The notes under the pieces: generated by a model
The model's input: the letters and a program-made list of their open reading frames with translations, nothing else
What the model was told of the DNA's origin: nothing
The model's database searches: none
Assembly: GCA_002221725.1 (NCBI GenBank)
Contig: NJFT01000074.1
Location: 62,001 to 126,000, forward strand
Direction of reading: 5' to 3'
Source of the DNA: Scedosporium boydii
Lineage: Eukaryota; Ascomycota; Sordariomycetes; Microascales; Microascaceae
Length of the DNA stretch: 64,000 nt
Position numbers and translations under genes: made by a program
Shown: piece after piece, positions 11,532-22,289 of the stretch
Layout: every line of letters begins with the position of its first letter
How positions within the stretch are numbered: the first letter of the stretch is position 1

Positions 11532-12599
11532 TGTTACGACTTAGATCCGACGAGATTGGAGACTGGGGACTTGGTGAAGGGAACGGCAGGATACCCGTCC
11601 CGCATTAACATAGTTTAATTTCAATGAATGATGACGTTTATCGATCAATTAATCCGCGAGATTCCCCCACAGCTGCATCCACTCTCCGCATAGGTTCGTC
11701 TCGAGATTCATGAAAGTGTCTTCCTCTATCGACATTGCAAGCTCTCGCCGTCCTAGTTCCCCACGCTATCAAAATAGGCAAGATTAGTCGTTACATCTGG
11801 CTCCCTATAGCGAGCCTGAATCTATGAATTATTAGGCACAGAAAATAGCCTCCTAAATGATTTGTTTTTCCATTCTCCATTCCCCATTCTCAATTTTATA
11901 TCTTTGTATTCTTCCCAGTAAACGCCCCCTTTATGGCCTAGTGCCATGGGTCTGTAAGACAGTGCCTGCAAATTCAATTGGCTGGCTTTCGGTGGGGTTA
12001 CGCCAAACGCGCGGCATCCAACATTAAGACACCTGCAATGAGGCGACAACTTATAAGTTGCTTCTGCATCCGAACACAAACACTGAGTGGGCGAGAGATT
12101 ACTCATATCCAACCCCCATGCGTGAGGCTGTGACTACAGATGCACTGACCAACTTGCGAAATGACAGAACTATTGTGCATGGTTGAACTTGACTTGACGA
12201 GGGAACGACCCAGGGGGGCTCGGTTCGCCTGTTCGCCTTGATGTCCGTCCTGTAACCTTCTTGATCAGCCTTAATTCTATGGAATCTGACCTGCGCCCAT
12301 TCTATCACAACCATGGGAGCCTAGAATAGGCGCCTTTTTCCCTCTTCTAACAACTTGGTGCAAACATCTAAAATGGTTGCTTCGAGGGAGAGATCCTATG
12401 ATGCCTCGAGGGCCTGGACAAAATTATAAAGGAGGCAGATGTCCCGTTCCGTCTGAGGCAAGAAATATAATCCATCTCCATAATCCTCCATCAGGCACCG
12501 CCAGAAATCATTCAATCATACTCAAATCCTCTACTGTTCTACCATTCTACCTTCAACTTACCCAGCTGCTTCAGCACCAACACTTCACAATACTCAACA
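11532..12599. other. Intergenic; promoter-like DNA before the small ORF
   Basis: No protein-like frame. A TATA-like element (aaattataaagg) lies near 12420, and 12500-12599 is pyrimidine-rich with a ttcacaatactcaacaATG leader, the layout of many strongly expressed fungal genes. Confidence 0.45.
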
Positions 12600-12755
12600 A
12601 TGACTACTCACTCGCAAACCACCAGCCCCGTCGATTCCACCAGGGGGATGCCAACGACCTATCCGAGGTACAACAATTGCAAAAGTAAGGCGGAGAAGTT
12701 TCTGTGCTGCCCCAATCTAAACTGCCCTTACTGGGGGTTGCCGAACTGTTCCTAG
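12600..12755 (+). CDS. Small Cys-rich protein, 51 residues (tentative)
   Basis: Short frame MTTHSQTTSPVDSTRGMPTT... with cysteines at residues 28, 37, 38, 43 and 50 (KFLCCPNLNCPYWGLPNCS at the end). No signal peptide, so not an obvious secreted effector. Support is contextual: a TATA-like box about 175 bases upstream, a CT-rich leader and an acaATG start context. A possible intron donor (AAAGTAAGG) lies within the frame near 12684, so the true product may differ. I do not recognise a family. It could be a chance frame. Confidence 0.35.
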   Translation: MTTHSQTTSPVDSTRGMPTTYPRYNNCKSKAEKFLCCPNLNCPYWGLPNCS

Positions 12756-12760
12756 TTAGT

Positions 12761-12777
12761 CCCCCCCCCCCCCCCCC
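12761..12777. repeat. Homopolymer C17
   Basis: Seventeen consecutive C bases just after the stop of the small Cys-rich ORF. Such runs are slippage-prone and the length may be uncertain in the assembly. Confidence 0.9.
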
Positions 12778-13462
12778 TTCTTTTTTACTTGTAAGTTGAC
12801 ATATTTGATGCATTTCAGTTCCGACTGTGCTGTCGAATAGAGTGTAATCGTAACCATGCTCACGCCTTTGTGCCCTCCAGCATGGTGAGGGGAGGAGAGT
12901 AGGAAGGGAGAAAAGGAAAGGAGTAGTAGGAAGGACGTGTTGCCAAACCATTGTACAAGTTCCATCTGTTAGGTTCGCTGTCTTCGAAAAATAGTATCAA
13001 CTCTCTCACGAGTTAGCAATTTGCAATGTGTATGACATGGTTATATGTTTAGCCTCTAAGACTCGCTCCTCTCCTCTCTCGAACTCTTAAGGGAGGTCAA
13101 GAACTCTGCAGTTTCGTGGGAAGGCGCTAGCTAGGATTACCTCTCTCTAAGCAGAGCGGTGGTACTCAATTACAATGATGATGGTATATTCATTTCCTCT
13201 GGCCTCTGATATATTGTGGGGTGAATGAGAGGCGAGACGAAAAGCCGTGATTCATAAACTACTTGCAATTGGGCTGCGTGATTCCTCCGCAGCCACGAAT
13301 GACTATATATAGATCCATCGTGGGTGTACAAGCAAGCCATCCCCATCGCTCTCTTCACTACTTTCCGGTTCTCTCTTTTCTCACCCCTGCAGAGGATTAT
13401 AGCCTCCCTCCCTCCCAAAGTGTCGCCTCCAGCTGGGTTCGAAAATTATCTGGAATAAAAAA
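12778..13462. other. Intergenic, no gene seen
   Basis: Promoter region of the following APH-like gene. A tatatagatcc TATA-like element lies near 13304. I see no gene. Confidence 0.5.
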
Positions 13463-14711
13463 ATGGAAACACCAAGCGATCGATGGCCAGGTTTTGGCAA
13501 ACTTGATCCAGAGTCGGACAAATACAAGCGAATCCAGCTCCTCCTCTCATCGGCCAACTTCGACTATCTCAAGACACGTGTAGTAGAGTCGCGAAGGAGG
13601 CACGATCCGAATTTACCATCTCATGTTGACTGTAGCATCAACTTGACGCAGTTTACATCTGGTTTTCATAATCTGGTCCTGGAACTTGCGTTTTCAGACA
13701 ATGTGTACTGGATAGTCAGGATCCCTCATAAGTCCCTGGATAAGGATGAGAGAACTGAAATGCTCAGTGAGATCGCTACAATGAGGGTAACTCACAAACA
13801 TACCACCATTCCGATCCCGCTGGTTTTCGACTTCGAGGTGTCCGCAGACCAACCCTTTGGCTATCCATACGTGTTCATGGAGTGTCTGAGTGGCCGCACC
13901 CTCCCGACCGGGCTGGCGAGAGCTACACCACACCAAAGTAGCCAAGCAGCTTGCAAATGTCTTTGCAGAACTCCAAAATCTGACTTTTAGCCGCATTGGG
14001 CGCGTTTGGTGCGGAGAGGATGCCGAGCAGCCCATCGAGATCATACCTATGGCTTGGCATTCTTCTCCTGGCCCCCTAGAGACTTCGCTCGAATACTTCT
14101 ACAACCAGAGACAGGGTGAAAATCGGGACATAATGGCCATGCACCCAGATGACCCAGACTGGCTGACGGCATGCTGGGTGCTGAAAACGGCTCTGACACA
14201 AATCATCATCGAGGATAGAGTCCGCGGCCTATTTCCCCTGTGTCATCTCGACTTTCATTTTGGCAACATGCTTTTCGACGACGAGTACAATCTAACGGGA
14301 GTTATCGATTGGAGCAGTGCCCAGGCTGCCCCTCTCGAGCAGTTGTCAGTCTGCCCGGAGGTAGTCATTTTCCCAGGGTTATCAGATGAAGAGAATCAGC
14401 CTATTGTCGGACTGAAGAGACTTGTCGTGGAGTCCCTAAGGGAAATGGAGAGAGCTCAGGTAAAGAGGCCGCCCCTGGATAAACCGGAGGCGGGCGTTAC
14501 GCAGAAAGCGTGCCTTACGCCCCTTTCTACTTATTTGGCCTCTAAGAGCGCGGAGATTACCCATCGCCAGTACATGGCTTCGCTAACAGGGAGTCTTTGG
14601 GCCGGCAGGATAGTCGCAAAGCTGCTCTACGGAGAGAGTATTAGCTGGGATCAGTTGAAGGAAGTATACGGCACTATGCCCCTTTCCTCGGGTGAAATGC
14701 TAGGTGGGTGA
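13463..14711 (+). pseudogene. APH/choline-kinase-like phosphotransferase gene with a frame break
   Basis: Two overlapping frames together encode one aminoglycoside-phosphotransferase-fold protein of about 415 residues. The first (from METPSDRWPGF at 13463) carries the N-lobe: QFTSGFHNLVLELAF, WIVRIPHK (Lys-containing strand) and YPYVFMECLSGRTLPTG. The second carries KVAKQLANVFAELQNLTF and the catalytic region HLDFHFGNMLFDD (H-x-D-x4-N) and GVIDWSSAQAAP (metal-binding Asp). Continuity passes from the first to the second frame around 13910-13925 (ggctggcgagagctacacc). No convincing GT-AG intron fits: one that restores frame would remove the conserved ECLSGRTL. A one-base indel is the simplest reading, natural or a sequencing error. 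Catalytic residues are intact, so decay would be recent. Substrates of fungal APH-like proteins are mostly unknown. Confidence 0.7.
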
Positions 14712-14845
14712 TGTTTTCGAGATGGTCAGAGATAGCCAGCGTTCTTATTCTCCATACGTTCAACTGATCTTTCAAAGGACTGCTACATTCGAAAATGGTG
14801 AGATTGGTGCCGCCCCGACCTAACTCGTGTAGGGCCAGAAATTCG

Positions 14846-17800
14846 TTAGACAGTGAAAAGGAAGTTGTAAACAGATGGCGAAGACAAAGAGAGATCATCT
14901 TTGGCCGTCCACGTGAAATCCTGGTGTCCTGCTTCGACTGGGCTAAGGCGTTCAACAAGCAACTTGGATTCCGACGGAATATGCCCTTCATGCACCACAT
15001 ATAACGTGGGCAAAATGCAAAACGCAATCGCGTCGGCGCTGATAGCAAGTGGGAAATCGAGGCCATCAGTAATCGGATAGTCCAAGTAGTTGACGAGCGC
15101 CGTGAAAACCTCCTCAGCCTCCAGTGGGAAATCGACCATGGCAAACAACTTATCGGAACTACCGAGCTTCCATGCGTGATATGTAGCAACCCAGCCTGTA
15201 CAGAGGGCGCGGGTATCATTGATCTTGCGCCGATTCGTGACTTGCAGTTGAGTAAATGTCCTTAGGTCTCGGATCTCCCTGTCTTCCGCGTTAGCTGTTA
15301 AGAGATTCTAAGAGACATAGGAAAGGCAAATATTCAACGCACTCTCATGCCCATATGCTCAGAACACTTTTCATCCTACCATCCGATGATGTTCTCGACA
15401 TCTGCGCGATAGGATCCGGTGAGATATTTGGATAATCCGGGGGTTTGAGATCTTGAACCGAGACTTTGATGCTGTCAGGCGAGAAGAAGAATTTACTGCG
15501 CACAAAATACGTGATCTCATCCCACACTATCTCTGGGCTTGTGTTCAGTTGCGAATGCCACATCTCGACCATATTTTCTATACCGAGTGCAAAATCGAGC
15601 AGCTGTTGGGGCATGCTATCGAGCATCCACTTGTGCTGCTTTGGACAGGCTCGAGAGATGTACTTAACCCACTGACGGAGTACCTGAGTTTGGGGGTGGC
15701 TGTAGCTGGTATTCTTTCGCTGGTACTTAGCTGTATAAGATGCTTCAAGCTAGGCCGATAGCACACGAGGCTGCCGGAGAAAGGTTGTGAAGGTCTTTGC
15801 GAGGTCGGCCACGACTGATCCAGTGTTGAAAATTAGTTCGTCTCCGAACTCGAGACAACGTTCAAGATGGCCAAGCCAATGCACAGATGCGTAGAGCGTA
15901 AAGCAGTGGTATTTGTTCATGTATTCTTCGGAAACGCGTTTGTTAAACGCTCCTGAAAGGGGCTGGGCGGGGCAGTGGTATAGCAATTGCTTCAGACAAC
16001 AAAGGGCCATATCCAAGTTTGCTGATGTAGGATGTGGTATGAGGAACTGAAAACCCGATGGTGATGGTGGTGGTGATGGTGATGGCGATCGTCTAATATC
16101 GTGTCCCCAGGATGAAGAGTTAGCGCGTCGTTGTCCTGCGAGAGGAACCCCAATGTATCTGACAAAAAGTTGGGTTGATCCGAGAGGGAGACAGAGTATG
16201 TGCTGGCTGCGATCGACTCGCGTTCGATAAGTTCTTGGACAGACAAGTGAATGAATCGGAGGGTCAGTTCGCCTTGCGGAGACTCCGGATTCGGTTGTGC
16301 GTTGTATGATTCTACCAGCCCGGCACAGGCCAAGACCACGCACTCTTCAAATTCACCCACGCCCTCATCGGACCTTGGCGCGGATGCCGACTGTTCGTAG
16401 ATTGATATGGTCTGGCGAAGTTGACGGACCGTTAAGGGAACCCTGCTAAAGGCAAGCCAAACTAAAGTTCGTGCCGCCAGGTCCACGGCGATCTCGCCTG
16501 ACGCGCATATTATTGCCATTATGCGTTCGTACATCGCCTCGAGGCCTCCTGGGGAATGAATCTGATTGATCACGTCAAGTCTCTTATCCTTTGTGATGTA
16601 TCGCGAGCGCAGACAGCGAACCATCAGCCGTGCCCAGAGAAACATCCCGTCGGCGCCGATGCACAACTTGTCCGCGAAGGCTTCCGTATCGCCAAGACAA
16701 CTCTCCGGGAGCAGCTCTTCCTCAAACATGTCCTGGATCTGGTTGACGCAGAACTGGTGGATGTCGTGGCTCATCTTATTCTTGGCGACAACAAAGATGT
16801 GGTTGGCACGCACGGAGCTCTTCAGCGCTGCCACATTGATGCGACTTAAAAGCATCATACGAAGACTGGGGACGTTGTGCGACAGGCTGACTAGGGATTC
16901 AATCAAGAAATCGTTGTCGCTACATTCGTCGATCCCATCAAGTGCGAGGATCGCGTCCTCGGGCAAGCACAGACGCAGAATATCGAGCAAGATCATATCT
17001 GATGCGGTTAGCTGCCCCTGCCCCGACTCCTCCACGACAAAGGTCAGACGGTCTAGTAGACGAGAGTCGTATGGATTCTTCCATAGCAACTGGGCGATTA
17101 TGGAGCGAAAAGCCTGCGCCGATTGGGTACTACTAGGAAATTGATGATCGAAGAAGTAGTAGTAGACATCAGGGCTCGGATGCGAGTCGCAACTATTCTG
17201 CAGTTCCTCCACTGCAGCTGGGGCAAGGATAGTCTTTCCAGCGCCGGGATGGCCTATCGTGGGTGAGCCCTGACTGACCCAATGGCCCATTATATATCAT
17301 CGGGCTCGGGTTGAGACTTACCCTGTATCCAAATGGCGTTGGATCCAAAGTACTTCCTTGAGTGTGCAACCGCCGCGCGGCTCTCCACCCATTCATTGTA
17401 AGCCCTCTCCTCAAATAGCCACATGGCTGTTCCTGGATCTCGAAGTCGAAGCGCCTTGTCGAGGCTGTCAGCGAAATTTGGCGGTGCAACCCATTCGGCG
17501 ATTCGTGTCCTAGCCTGTTCTAGAAAGTGTCCAAGACAACGTTAGGTCTGAGCTGCAGCTGCAGTGAATGAGGTGGATTTTTTTCTTCTTCTTCTTTTTT
17601 TAGCTCACCTTTCCGATCATTCTCCAGACATCTCATCTCTGGTGAACCTCTCGAAGACACTTAGAAACCTCTGCTCTGTGTTGAGAATTTAAGTCCCGTT
17701 CCTCCCTCATGAGTTTGCGTTCTCTCGCGGCCAGATCTCGCTCCAGGGCGACGTCCTCGCGCTCGACTACAACAGCCCTCTTCTTCATTTCTAATCCATT

Positions 17801-18455
17801 TCTGTCAGTGGAATCTGCTATCATCGCATACGGAGAGGATTTTATTGCTTACTGCCATCGGACTTCGCGAAGATTCTGGCGGCCGTATGAAGAACTGCAA
17901 ACATGCCTTTGTAGATCTCCACGATATGCGCTTGAACCCTCAGAGTGTTCGCTTCATCGTCAGTATCAGGGCCCCTGTGTTGGCAAAGGTCAAGCAGTTC
18001 TCCGTATTGTGGGAGTTCATCCGTCAGGCTCGACAGCATTTTCGTCATCTTCTCGAAAAAACTACCCCAATTGCTTGCCAACTACCAGCACCAATTAGTC
18101 GCTCACCAACATACCCTTTTTCAACTGGAGCAAGATATCTATTGGAATGTTTTAGTCGACAACGGACCTGCAAAACAAGCCGCAACGAGCCCCAGAAAAT
18201 GACGGCGCATTCTGGCTTGGAAGAGACGTAAATGCTAACGACCTAAAAGTACAGCTCCAGCCCATCCGAACATTTCCTAATGGTGTTCAGCCATCTTTTC
18301 CCAGATGGCCCCTTCTTCGCAATGATTTCCAAGCGCTCCAGTGATTGTAGAAATGTGTCGGCGGAGATATAGGTGGAAAAGGTCTCTCGTTCTTCGTCCG
18401 ACAGGGTCGCGAGGAACTCATTCTACGCCTGCCGAAACTCGTCGTAGTCCAGTCC
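14846..18455 (-). pseudogene. NLR-type gene (helical N-terminal domain + NACHT), broken by stops
   Basis: Minus-strand remnant of a STAND/NLR receptor gene. From the 5' end: a helical domain (DEERETFSTYISADTFLQSL, RWLNTIRKCSDGLELYF, VVSIYVSSKPECAVIFWGS, LASNWGSFFEKMTKML) resembling the fungal domain I recall as DUF7708, spread over 18455-17840; a charged coiled coil (17824-17636); a linker (WVAPPNFADSLDKALRLRDPGTAMWLFEERAYNEW region, 17530-17330); then NACHT with Walker A GHPGAGKTILA after an intron (acceptor near 17256) and Walker B LALDGIDECSD (near 16940). Several introns join in frame, but in-frame TAG codons interrupt it at 18425-18423, 18245-18243 and 15752-15750, and the coiled-coil frame ends at TGA 17635-17633. 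Reading continues in the same frame past 15750 to a stop at 15345, then a further coding-like exon (15300-14846). NLRs mediate non-self recognition and regulated cell death in fungi; this copy looks non-functional. Confidence 0.7.
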
Positions 18456-19091
18456 CTATAGGTTTGTTTTGTCCAGAATTATGCAGGCCAATAAAAGAAA
18501 TGTTCGGGTAGCAGTGTCGTACTCTAGACATCGGTGCGTACGAAGTAGGAAGTAGTTCGGAGTGTCGTCAACGATCTTATTCCGCCTACACAGGTATAAC
18601 TTGCCATCCGAGAAACGAGAATGCCAGATTTAAAATAGAGCTCTCTGCCTTGGTATGGAGCTCCCCGAACTCTCCTCAAACAAAAATAGGGATCAATGAT
18701 GTATGCTGGCAGGTACAGCCACAATCATCCCAGAGCACTCGGGGGACAGACTTGAATATCTCCATCTTCAGCCGTTTGCCTGGCCTGGCGATAGGCCCAG
18801 CCCTGAATGCCGCGTATGCACTTCGTCTTCACAATAGAGCGTGTCTAAGCCACCGCCCACTCCCGCCTTACAAGTTCAACTTGAGAGGGGCGACCGAAAA
18901 GTGTGTTTGTGTGTGTGATTATTTTACGCCATATGAGGGTCGCCGGCGCAGCTGGCCCCTGATCCCTATTGGGACATGAAATTAGAAACGTAGGTCCCGG
19001 CGTTGCGCCGCTGTGATGTTTGGATGCACAAAGGAAATCCCCGAAGTGAAGTGAGTATTGCGATCTTCAGTCTCCTAGTTTTCCCATCTCC
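18456..19091. other. Intergenic between NLR remnant and ankyrin fragment
   Basis: Probably the former 5' region of the NLR gene. A short minus-strand frame (18724-18524) has no recognisable similarity. One gtacgaagta motif near 18538. Confidence 0.4.
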
Positions 19092-19464
19092 TTCTTCTCT
19101 AGCAGCATCTCGAAACTATGAGGATATTATGGAGCTGTTTATTGAGAATGATGCTGATATTAATGCTCAAATCAAGGACCATGGAACTTCCGTCCAGGGA
19201 GCAGCACTTTACAGCTCCGAGGCTACCCTGAAGCTGCTAATTGAGAAGGGTCGCGATATTAATGTCCAAGCTGGGTCCGACGCGACTGCACTCCACGCAG
19301 CAGCAGCTCGGGACTCCGAGGCTATCGTGAAGCTGCTAATTAAGAAGGGCGCTGACATTAATGCCCGAGGTGGAAGTTTTAGAACTGCACTTGCTCCAGC
19401 AGAACGACGCGACGAGAATGTTATGGGGCTGCTCATTGAAAAAGGTGCTAACGCTGGCACCTAA
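19092..19464 (+). pseudogene. Ankyrin-repeat fragment
   Basis: About 124 codons of in-frame ankyrin repeats ending at a TAA at 19464: ELFIENDADINAQIKDHGTS, then LKLLIEKGRDINVQAGSDAT, ALHAAAARDSEAIVKLLIKK, GADINARGG and MGLLIEKGANAGT, roughly four repeats with the usual LL(I)xxGADIN and ALHAAA motifs. There is no convincing start codon or 5' domain, and the first and last repeats are degenerate. It may be the remnant of the ankyrin tail of an NLR or transposed repeat DNA. It lies on the opposite strand to the adjacent NLR remnant, so it is not simply its C-terminus unless inverted. Confidence 0.6.
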
Positions 19465-20212
19465 GTCCGGCCTGCTTTCCCCCGGCCATTCGGCCCGCAG
19501 GAAATGTGACGGTTCGTTTCCGGACATGGCTTTAGCGTCATGAGTGTCTCTGGGGGACGGACCGAAGGGATTAGTGGTAGGTCTGTGGTGCTGGAGGAGG
19601 ACAGAGGACGGGTGTAGCTGGGCCCGAGGAGAATACTGGTGATTAGCGGTGGTGTTCGCGGCATTTGATATAATTTGTAGAAATATCAGTGCAAACGAGG
19701 ATCGTGAGCTTCGGGGTCATGGCATTGAAAGTAGGAATCAATGTAATAGGAATCATCCTCAATATAAATGCGAGGATAAGAGAGATGCTTATAATCAGGA
19801 GGAAAGAAAGAGTCTAGCCCAGCGCCTCCAAAGTTGCGAGCGAGCCGTTGTTAGTTTGAGACTTTGAATTTTATCTCGTCTTCTTGAGTGAACGATGATC
19901 TACTTGCACCATCGGTTAGAAGATAAACTCGGACGGGATGGCGCTTATCCTGTCACTCGGGCCCTCAAAATCCCTGGCGCCATTCCAGGAAAGGTAGAGG
20001 AAGCTCGCGACAGAGCTATCCAGAGACTACTTGACCTAGTGTCCTGTCAATCGACATCATGAGAGAACCTAAACAAAGGACGACAACATGTGAGAAGGGG
20101 CTCGAAGCATCGAGTTAAGAGATAAATAGACACACCAATGCCCCCGGGATCTACGTGGAGTAACCGGGTCTCCTTTCACCGGATCATCCAACATTGAACT
20201 CTGCGAAGCGAG
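19465..20212. other. Intergenic, no gene seen
   Basis: No recognisable gene. The segment just before 20213 serves as promoter and leader of the next gene. Confidence 0.5.
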
Positions 20213-21228
20213 ATGGGCCGTGATAATTCCAGGTTAGTTCTTGATCATTGTTGCATGATGCTGTGACTCCAGCTATTCGCGATTTCTGTCTCTACCTTGT
20301 TTTGTTTTATTGTCTGTTGTCCATTGTTGGACACTTTTTTCTTCTTCTTAGAAATACGGGGGAAAAAATAACTAACGTCCGATAGCTCTAGCAACACCCA
20401 CGGAGGGGAGGGAACCCCTCCGCCAACGTATCAACTCGACGACCTCCGTCTTCCGGCGCTCCCGCCGCCGGCCTACGGCTTGGGCGGGGCATTTCCGGGA
20501 GATGAAGATGACCCACAATCGGTCGTCATCCAGATCGACCCGACGCCGCCCGGCGGAACCGACACAACCGACACCACCGGATTAAATAACACGACTACGC
20601 AAACTTCGCAAACTTCAACAACTTCCGGAACCACGCCGGGAACTCGGCGGAGTAGCAAGCAGGAGACTCCTCGGGGATCGTAAGTTTTTTCTTTTTCTTT
20701 TTTTTTTTTTTTCTTCCCGAAAAAGCTATTATTTCCCCATGCACCGAAGTTGTGGCGGCTGCGGTAAACGAGAATCATCAAGACTGACAAAGGCCCGTCT
20801 CTGGCTTCCGCACTCTTAGGTGTCGGTATACATGCTGCATAATTTTGACCATCCTCATAGTGGTAGGGTTTCTAGGCGGGATGGCGTATTGCGGCTATAT
20901 GCTGGATCAGAGTGAGGCGAAGAAAATGCATAAAAAATCTAAAGGGCCCTGGGAACGTTATAGAAGAGACTGGGAACAAATCGAAAATGCCCAGACACCG
21001 TATGAAATAGACTGGAAAGCATACGAAAAAGACTGGAGGAGACAGTTCGAATATGCCTGGGAATATGGTGGATCGAGACAATATAACGACGACTGGGATC
21101 TTTATGAAAAGGCCTGGAGGAGACGATACGAAAGAGACTGGCATCAACGACAACGACAACCACAACGACCACAACGACCACAATGGGGCAGCTCAAGCTC
21201 AAGCTGGGATAATCACCTCGAGTCTTAA
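20213..21228 (+). CDS. Single-pass membrane protein with Trp/Tyr-rich repeated C-terminal tail
   Basis: I reconstruct three exons: 20213-20232 (MGRDNSS), 20392-20679 and 20820-21228, joined at GTTAGT...CTCTAG and GTAAGT...CTTAG introns, the first with an ACTAAC branch site 18 nt before its acceptor; total 238 residues. Residues 1-102 are Pro/Gly/Thr-rich and disordered. Residues about 104-132 form one hydrophobic segment (CCIILTILIVVGFLGGMAY), preceded by RxSxR and followed by KKMHKKSK, suggesting N-out/C-in or an ER tail orientation that I cannot settle. The tail repeats an aromatic pattern: GPWERYRRDWEQ, DWKAYEKDWRRQFEYAWEY and DWDLYEKAWRRRYERDWHQ, then Gln/Arg/Pro-rich and Ser-rich ends. 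The W-x3-Y-x3-W spacing fits one helical face. I do not recognise the family. Confidence 0.65.
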
Positions 21229-22289
21229 TATTTAATCATTCGAAGGTGCAGACGGTGTTTCTTATTACTTAGTCGTGGCCGTGGAGGAGGAAAGATTTGA
21301 TCAATTGATGATGATGAAGCCTCAAGATATTGATACTTGGCAGTTCTGCTTCGCACTTTCCTGTGGGTTTAGTGGAGACTTTAGGCCTCCAACGGCAACG
21401 TGCACTATTACGAAACACTGGTACTGGTGTGCTGGGGTACCTCTGTCGGTACTTCCGTTTAGTGCCTCGTCAGGTCTCGTATCCGCGTATTGGAGAGCTC
21501 TGCAATATGAAGTAATCAATATTTCAAGTACTCTACTTCCTGCACTCCACTTCAACGTTCAACATGCACTAATTCCTGCCGTAATGCCTCAATCAATTGA
21601 CAAGCATCCAAGTACAAGTACTTGCAAAGAGCAATTTGAAGCTGGCTGACAACGGTTGCGCCTCCTTCTCGGGTCCTCCTGATGGGGCTGATTTGATGGG
21701 CCTGCCCCAGTCTGTCCAGTCCCTAATCGCCGGCTCCTTCCCTCAATTCTAGGCTGCAGCTGTGCCTCCAAATCTCACCAACAAAAATATGCCAAAAATG
21801 CCAAACACGCCCAAAAACTCAATCCGCCAAGCCAAGGCAACCCGAACCCAGCCATGCACGTTCAACCGACCCCCGCCAGTTTTTTTTCCCAGCTTTCCAG
21901 CCTGCAGTCTGCAGATGCAGCCCTCACGTAATACCGTAATACGCCGTACTTCGTAAGGCCAAATTTCCCAATTCATCGTTTCCAAGACATTCCGCAAAGT
22001 CCCCCCAACGAACTTGACAACGAGGCTTCTCTTGCGTCTGCACCCCAGGCTTTCCTATCCCTGCTGGGCACTGCACTTCGATCTCGCCTTCATCTAGCTA
22101 GGACCCGCCCATCTATCTCATCAAGTTTCAAGCAGAAATTCTTGCTGCGCGATGTTTGCTTGAAAAGACCAAGTCGCCCGTTTGAGACGATCGTCAGGAC
22201 CCGTTCCTCCCGGAGCCTCTTTTTCTATATCGCCCTACGTTGAGCCGACTCGCTAAGGGGGGAAACGAAGCTAGTTTTGTTTGGCGAAA
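21229..22289. other. Intergenic; promoter of OSH3 gene
   Basis: Roughly 1 kb without a protein-like frame. A taatacgccgtacttcgtaag motif lies near 21939-21958. Confidence 0.5.

Noticed and set aside
16060..16100. His9 tract in one frame of the NLR remnant
   Set aside because: An intron ending in ATATTAG just upstream puts the (CCATCA)n tract in another frame (Ser/Pro), so the His run is probably not translated.
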